This document shows positions 59,200 to 64,000 of a stretch of 64,000 nucleotides of DNA, piece by piece. The stretch comes from Sphaerosporella brunnea. Lineage: Eukaryota > Ascomycota > Pezizomycetes > Pezizales > Pyronemataceae. The notes under the pieces are model-generated. The model was given only the letters and a program-made list of their open reading frames with translations. It did not search any database and was not told the DNA's origin. Every line of letters starts with the position of its first letter. The first letter of the stretch is position 1. The DNA lies in assembly GCA_008704415.1 (NCBI GenBank), contig VXIS01000020.1, positions 124,001 through 188,000 of the forward strand. The letters are read 5' to 3'. The position numbers and the translations under genes were made by a program.

Positions 59200-60625
59200 G
59201 GTTGCGGAATGGAATTTTGAACGTCTGGCGAGAAATCCGTAGATTTTTGACTGGTAGAACTGCCGTCGTTTGAGGTAGTACCGCTGGGATCGTCGTCTGT
59301 AGATTTTGTGAAGAGGCCGCAATTGGTTCAGGCGTCTTGGTGATGTTAGTCGTAACTGCTACACTGAAGTTGGTGGCGGGGCATGAAGTCGAAGTCGGGT
59401 AAATTTTTACCAACCGAGCTGGGCAGCTCTAGCCCTTTCGATCAGCCGTTATCTTTTTCTCCGCTCTTGGCTGTCAGGCGCTCGAGCTCTTTGTTTGCTT
59501 CTGGCGACCGCTCAACGCCCTTTCAGCTCTGCACAGCAATCACTTATAGTTACAAAGCTTTCGATATTTCATCCGTGCATCAGCTACGTAACTACCGGTT
59601 CAAGAGCAACACCGTGATGTGCCGCAGATCCTACAATTTATCACACCCATGTAGCGAGCAGTCCAGGTCGCATGTAACGCGTCACAGCAGGCCGTCGGGT
59701 CCGTCCACTCTCCTATCGCAACACGGCTGGGGCAATGTGTGATCTCAACAAACATGCCAACGGTGCCGGGACAGCGCTCAGGCTGGGTGATGGTGCCCTT
59801 CTGGTCTGTCGAGCACTCTATGGCTCGTCTGGAGCACAACTTCGTTCTTGGCCATCGCCGCGATCTGTGATCAGCCCATTGTCTGGGTATGCAGTGCATG
59901 GTAATAGCGATCGCAGCGAGAGTTGAAATGTAACTTAACAGGTCAAGTACCTCGTCATTGCTGTGACTGGTCCACCTGCTTTGTGGAGCTCGACCCGTGG
60001 CTTGCCCCGGATCCAGTCTCTCGGCCGCCGAGCGACCGTCAAAGACACTCAAAGACACTCCAAGCCACTTGATCAACCCAGCCGGGCACGTCCCCATCAA
60101 ACCAGTTTGCTAGGCTGCAGTCATTGCACTTGGCAGCCTTCCTTCTGGGCCGCATATCAACGGCAAACCCTCAAACCCAGATCATGCGCCGCTGCTCAAG
60201 CTGCCGCCGGATGCCGTTGCCATCTACAATTTCCCGGATCCTGCGAGGCTGCCCCTAGGAGCTGATAAAACGCTCGGTGTGCGGGAGCTCCAATCGGTTA
60301 TCGGTGGCATCGATATCGCTCGCTTCTTTCGGTGGTGGTAGCTAATAACTATCGGCTTTGAGTTCCTGGATTCGAGCTCGCTGCGACATGCTGGGTAGCT
60401 CTGATCAGCTCTATTAAAGGTCCGCCTTTCGACCCTGACACTCTCCACCTCCGAAATCGTACCGAACCATTCTATCAGGGCCTTACTGCTAGTATTTATC
60501 GTTTCAATTCCCTGCGTTTTCTAGGGCATAACCACCTATATACATGCACACAAGGCCATATACGTACACCCTCTACACAGCTCAACACAGCTCAACACAG
60601 CTCAACACCCACACCTAACTACACA
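59200..60625. other. divergent intergenic region with a possible gene relic
   Basis: The ends are promoters of RBG1 and the cysteine dioxygenase gene. The middle (about 59940-60340) reads as a broken protein-like frame (see findings). A triple tandem of the ten-base word ctcaacacag lies at 60579-60605, just before the CDO start. Confidence 0.5.
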
Positions 60626-61571
60626 ATGGCACCAATACGTCTCTCCTCGACCGAAGACATCCGCCAGCTGGAATCCTGCGCCTTGCCTCTGGGTTCCTAC
60701 TGCAAGAAACACTCTCCACTGCCGCTACCAACAGAGTTCAACGACTTCAAACAGCTCGTGGAGAATATCAACAAGATTCTTGGTCCGTCCTCCGGCATTG
60801 ACAGTTCCGATGTCGACGTCAACGACCTCATGGCTGCCATGAACGAGTATGCCAGCTGCGAACGTGACTGGGCTGGGTTTGCACACGGCGACAGCAGTCG
60901 GAACTACACGCGGAACTTTGTGGACCACGGCAATGGCAAGGCAAACCTGTTGATTCTGGTGTGGTCCCCAGGCAAGGGCTCTTTGATCCACGACCACGCC
61001 GGTGCTCACTGCATCATGAAGGTTGGTCTACCGCTCCATTGGGCCTTTTCACTGAAAAGCCAGCAAGTGGTCTGTGCTCACAAAGAACCCTGATTAGGTC
61101 CTGAAAGGAGCCCTGAAGGAGACACAGTACGAGATGCCATCAGACGTTGCTGAGCCGTTGAAGGTCTCAAAGGCTTCCGTTTATGAAAACGACGCAGTCA
61201 CATATATCTCTGATGATGTGAGCCCATTTCTCCCCACCCACACTCTAGAGAATTTATGCACTAACACACCCCGGAAGATCGGATTGCATAAGATACAGAA
61301 TGAAAGCGAAGACCAGGTGGCTGTGTCCCTCCACCTATACACGCCGCCGTGGGCGGAGAAACGTAGGAAACCCGAGTTATTCCATCAAAACCCTTGCTAG
61401 CGGCCGCTGTGCATAGCTAGGATAGACGCGTGCTAATGACGCAATATGAGTTCAGGTGGCTGCTACTGCTTCGACGAGAAGACGGGAAAGAAGACCAAGG
61501 TCGACATGCACAACTACTACAGTGTGTACGGCAAGTTGAAGCCGCCGGTTACAAAGGGCCGTAGCTGCTAG
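60626..61571 (+). CDS. cysteine dioxygenase
   Basis: Four exons, 60626-61021, 61098-61217, 61278-61362 and 61456-61571, give 238 residues. The non-heme iron ligands are seen in SLIHDHAGAHCIMKVLKG (HxH, with the Cys of the Cys-Tyr cofactor) and in VSLHLYTPPW (third His). The end, KVDMHNYYSVYGKLKPP, holds the partner Tyr region. The enzyme oxidises cysteine to cysteine sulfinate and controls cysteine level and sulfur disposal. It converges on the parvulin gene 238 b away. Confidence 0.95.
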
Positions 61572-61809
61572 GTAGTGGAGGTGGTAGGGATCTCTGATAC
61601 TCACTTATAATAATTAGGGGAACTGGTTCTGTTTGTTGCTACTATTTCTTTTCTTTTCCTAGGGTCCGTGGGGAGTTATAACTTGTTTGCTTTTCTTGCT
61701 TTTACTTTGAGAGCATTATAACTGGATGTGGGGATATTGTACGAAACAAAACGTGAATAAGATATCATAGCAGTCATTATGAACCATGAATTCCTGCGAC
61801 GCCGCGCCC

Positions 61810-62359
61810 TCACTTCCGGCCCTCAACCATGATAACGTGGTACCTAAACCCCGTCCATCAGCCCTTCACCACTCCGCCGCAAAACAGAGAGAACATACCC
61901 AAACTGCGTCTTCACCGCCGGCTGGGTATACACCGGCTTATCCGGCTTACTAACGGGCAGCGCAAACGCCGCGGTCTCAAAATCCTTCACCATGGCGCCG
62001 CGCGTCTGCCAGCCCAAACTGCCGCCTTGTCGCGCTTTGTCCTGGCTCATCTCTCTGGCGACCTTTCACTCCCAGATCATATCAGCCTCTATCCATCTGC
62101 GGATAGCGGGGGGGAGGGGAGAGGAGGGAAGGAAGGAAGGAGAGGATACTTTGTCGAACGACTCCCCTGCCGCCAATCGGTCCAGGGCTTCTTGGATCTG
62201 GCTCGACTTCTCGCAGAGGATGTGACGCACGTTGATGCTGTTCGCGGGCTTCAGCTTGTCGTCTTTTTTGTCTTTTTTGTCTTTTTTGTCGGTGGACGCC
62301 TTGGCGTCGGAGCCGCCTTTTTTGCTGCTGGAAGAGGCTTTCTTGGTGTCTTTGCCCAT
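61810..62359 (-). CDS. parvulin-type peptidyl-prolyl cis-trans isomerase (Par14/Pin4)
   Basis: Three exons, 62359-62150, 62062-61899 and 61843-61810, give 135 residues. The N-terminal 40 residues are Lys/Ser-rich with a (KKD)n run encoded by a tcttttttg repeat, as expected for the nucleic-acid-binding tail of Par14. The rotamase domain includes [53 protein letters not shown] and the ending [13 protein letters not shown]. No WW domain is present, which separates it from Pin1/Ess1. Confidence 0.94.
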
Positions 62360-63580
62360 GATGTGCTGGTGGGTTGTTGGTGTTGGGGGGCTGGTGACGC
62401 GAGGTTACGCGAATGATGAGTGCATGGGTAGTCACTCGGTGGGTGGTTTGACGGCGCAACCTCCGGATTGTGTGGTTACATTGGAATTGGGGATTTCCTC
62501 AAGCCATTTCAATTCTCTTTGCTGATGGCGATTTTACCACAAAGCGTAGCGCTTTTTGAGGATCGAGACGGAAGGACCAAATATTCGAATGAAAATTGGT
62601 TTTCAGCACAGCCACCTCTTATATATAGCACACCGCCAATCTATGTAGTTACCAGCTAGAGTAGATCTTCGGCTTCAGGTTTTTCGGTGTGTGCACTTTT
62701 TCACCAGGCCAATCGTTACGTATACCACGTTTGCCTTAATATACAGATTGTTGGTCGAAGCCAGCTGAATCTTTTGCGGCTGACAAAAAAACCTTGCAGT
62801 GCCTTTGGATCTCAGACGGCCGATGTCTTCCCCTCGTGAATGAATGTCTTCCCAGTGGTCCTGTTTCATGCAAGGCTGAGGCAGGTACCCGCTCGTTTGT
62901 CCGTTGCATACAGAAACGGTTCGGAAGGTTATGCACCAAGCCAGAGCAGTGTGACATTCCATGATTTGCGGCACGTGCTGACCACTTCGACGTGGCGCAG
63001 TGCCGATTGGAGTCATTCGACAGCGGACACTGGAGAAGAGGGCAACGCGGCATGTCGTGTCTCTCGCCCCGCGACTCGCCAGCTCTCCCTGCTGGAAGCG
63101 ACGGCTGCCGAAAATGTGCTAGCACAGCGCCACCGCAAAGACACATATTCGGATCCAAACCGCCCAGCGCGTGGGCGGCATGGAAACAAGCCGGGAGACC
63201 CAGTTTGATTCGTCGATGTCATAAGCGGCTGCAGTATCCAGCGATGTCGGAGGCCAGACAGACAGACAAGACAGCAAGGCCCCCCCAAAACCCACCCAAT
63301 GATCACCGCACCTGTCGTCAGCACTCTGTCTCAAGTTCGATCCAGTTCTAAAAAATTGCCTCCTACCTCCCAGCCGGGCTAGTCGTCGCGCCTGCAGCAT
63401 CGTCAAATCAAGAAAACGCCGTCTTTTTTTCCCTCCTTGCTGAGATCGAATTTTCGCTTCTTTATATATTCCGCTGCCCCCCTCGTGCTGCTGCTATTTA
63501 CTGCTGCCAGTATTGTCGTGACCTGTGCTGCGGCCCACCACTCCGATCTCTAGCTTAGCGCAAGCCAACCCCAACCAACC
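62360..63580. other. divergent intergenic region before the terminal F-box gene
   Basis: 1.2 kb without a supported gene. The minus-strand frame 62736-63158 is open but unrecognised. The last part is a pyrimidine-rich leader with a TATATA-like box near 63461. Confidence 0.55.
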
Positions 63581-64000
63581 ATGTTCAATCTCAACGACCG
63601 CCAGTCCGTCTACATCGAAAACAAAGCCCTACGGCTCCGCCGCGCAGTCGAGCGAGCGCGTTCGCAATTCCTGGCGAAAACTAGATCTGCGAGGTTCGTG
63701 AAAACTCGTTTCTTCAAGTAGCCTCCCGTCGTAACTGTATCCCGCCCCGCCCGAGGCAGTGAGCAACCCCGCACGAGGGTTGTGCTACCTCGGGGGAGCT
63801 CGGTGATCGACTTCTTTTACACACCTGCGAGCGAAGACCTGGAATATGAAAGCTAATGGGTCTACCGTTGCAGCAATACTGGCTCGTCATCCGGCTCATA
63901 CCTCGACCGCTTGCCCCTGGAACTCATCATCTCGATCTTCGGCCGGACAGAATGGCGCGATGTGGTGCGCCTGAGGATGGTGTGCACCTCGTTCCGTGGC
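63581..64000 (+). CDS. F-box protein, partial at the window end
   Basis: Exon 1 (63581-63693) starts MFNLNDRQSVYIENKALRLR. After an intron (63694-63873, 180 bases, donor GTTCGT) exon 2 begins at 63874 and reads SNTGSSSGSYLDRLPLELII, then SIFGRTEWRDVVRLRMVCTS, an F-box. The gene runs off the window at 64000, so its substrate-binding part and identity cannot be seen. It is expected to bind Skp1 in an SCF ligase. Confidence 0.8.

Noticed and set aside
60224..60448. Any CRISPR array, prophage, operon or bacterial-type system in the window
   Set aside because: Intron structure and gene content are fungal throughout, and no spaced direct repeats of CRISPR type were seen.

Overview
This window is nuclear DNA of a filamentous ascomycete (Pezizomycotina). 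Evidence: short GT-AG introns of mostly 47-150 bases with internal CTNAC-like branch sites, and fungal gene families such as the Set3-complex ankyrin protein Hos4, Grr1, Bor1, Aim18, a DUF3074 protein, a Yap-type bZIP factor and a domesticated CENP-B/Tc5-type protein. Nothing bacterial or viral was seen. The exact order is not determined. All products, exon joins and lengths come from reading the DNA; no database search was run.

Layout from left to right (strand in brackets): RING-finger protein (-), Hos4-like ankyrin protein (+), a repeat island with a decayed LINE, divergent ribosomal genes eS12 (-) and eL36 (+), LMBR1-type membrane protein (-), Grr1-like F-box/LRR protein (+), Yap-type bZIP factor (-), alpha-arrestin (+), a broken dolichyl-diphosphate phosphatase copy, quinolinate phosphoribosyltransferase (+), a four-pass membrane protein (+), a Bor1-type anion transporter (-), a SET-domain protein with an apparent one-base frameshift (-), Aim18-like protein (+), glutaredoxin (-), a TE island (MITE plus DDE transposase relic), Rna14 (-), Rpd3-type histone deacetylase (-), DUF3074 protein (+), CENP-B-type HTH protein (-), Rbg1/DRG GTPase (-), cysteine dioxygenase (+), parvulin Par14 (-), and the first part of an F-box gene (+) cut by the window end.

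The genes are mostly single-copy housekeeping or regulatory genes and do not form a metabolic or defence cluster. Several concern chromatin or gene expression (Hos4, Rpd3, SET, Rna14, ribosomal proteins, Rbg1) and ubiquitin ligation (RING, Grr1, second F-box), but nothing in the layout shows they act as a unit. The most striking structural features are tiny exons: two consecutive 10-base exons in the Rpd3 gene, an 11-base exon carrying part of the Rbg1 P-loop, and a 22-base exon inside the CENP-B helix-turn-helix. Other notable items are a 257-bp MITE with perfect 34-bp inverted repeats and TA flanks, a SET gene broken at its NHSC motif, a pseudogene lacking its catalytic PSSH segment, a hexanucleotide microsatellite serving as an intron polypyrimidine tract, and many long G or C homopolymers.
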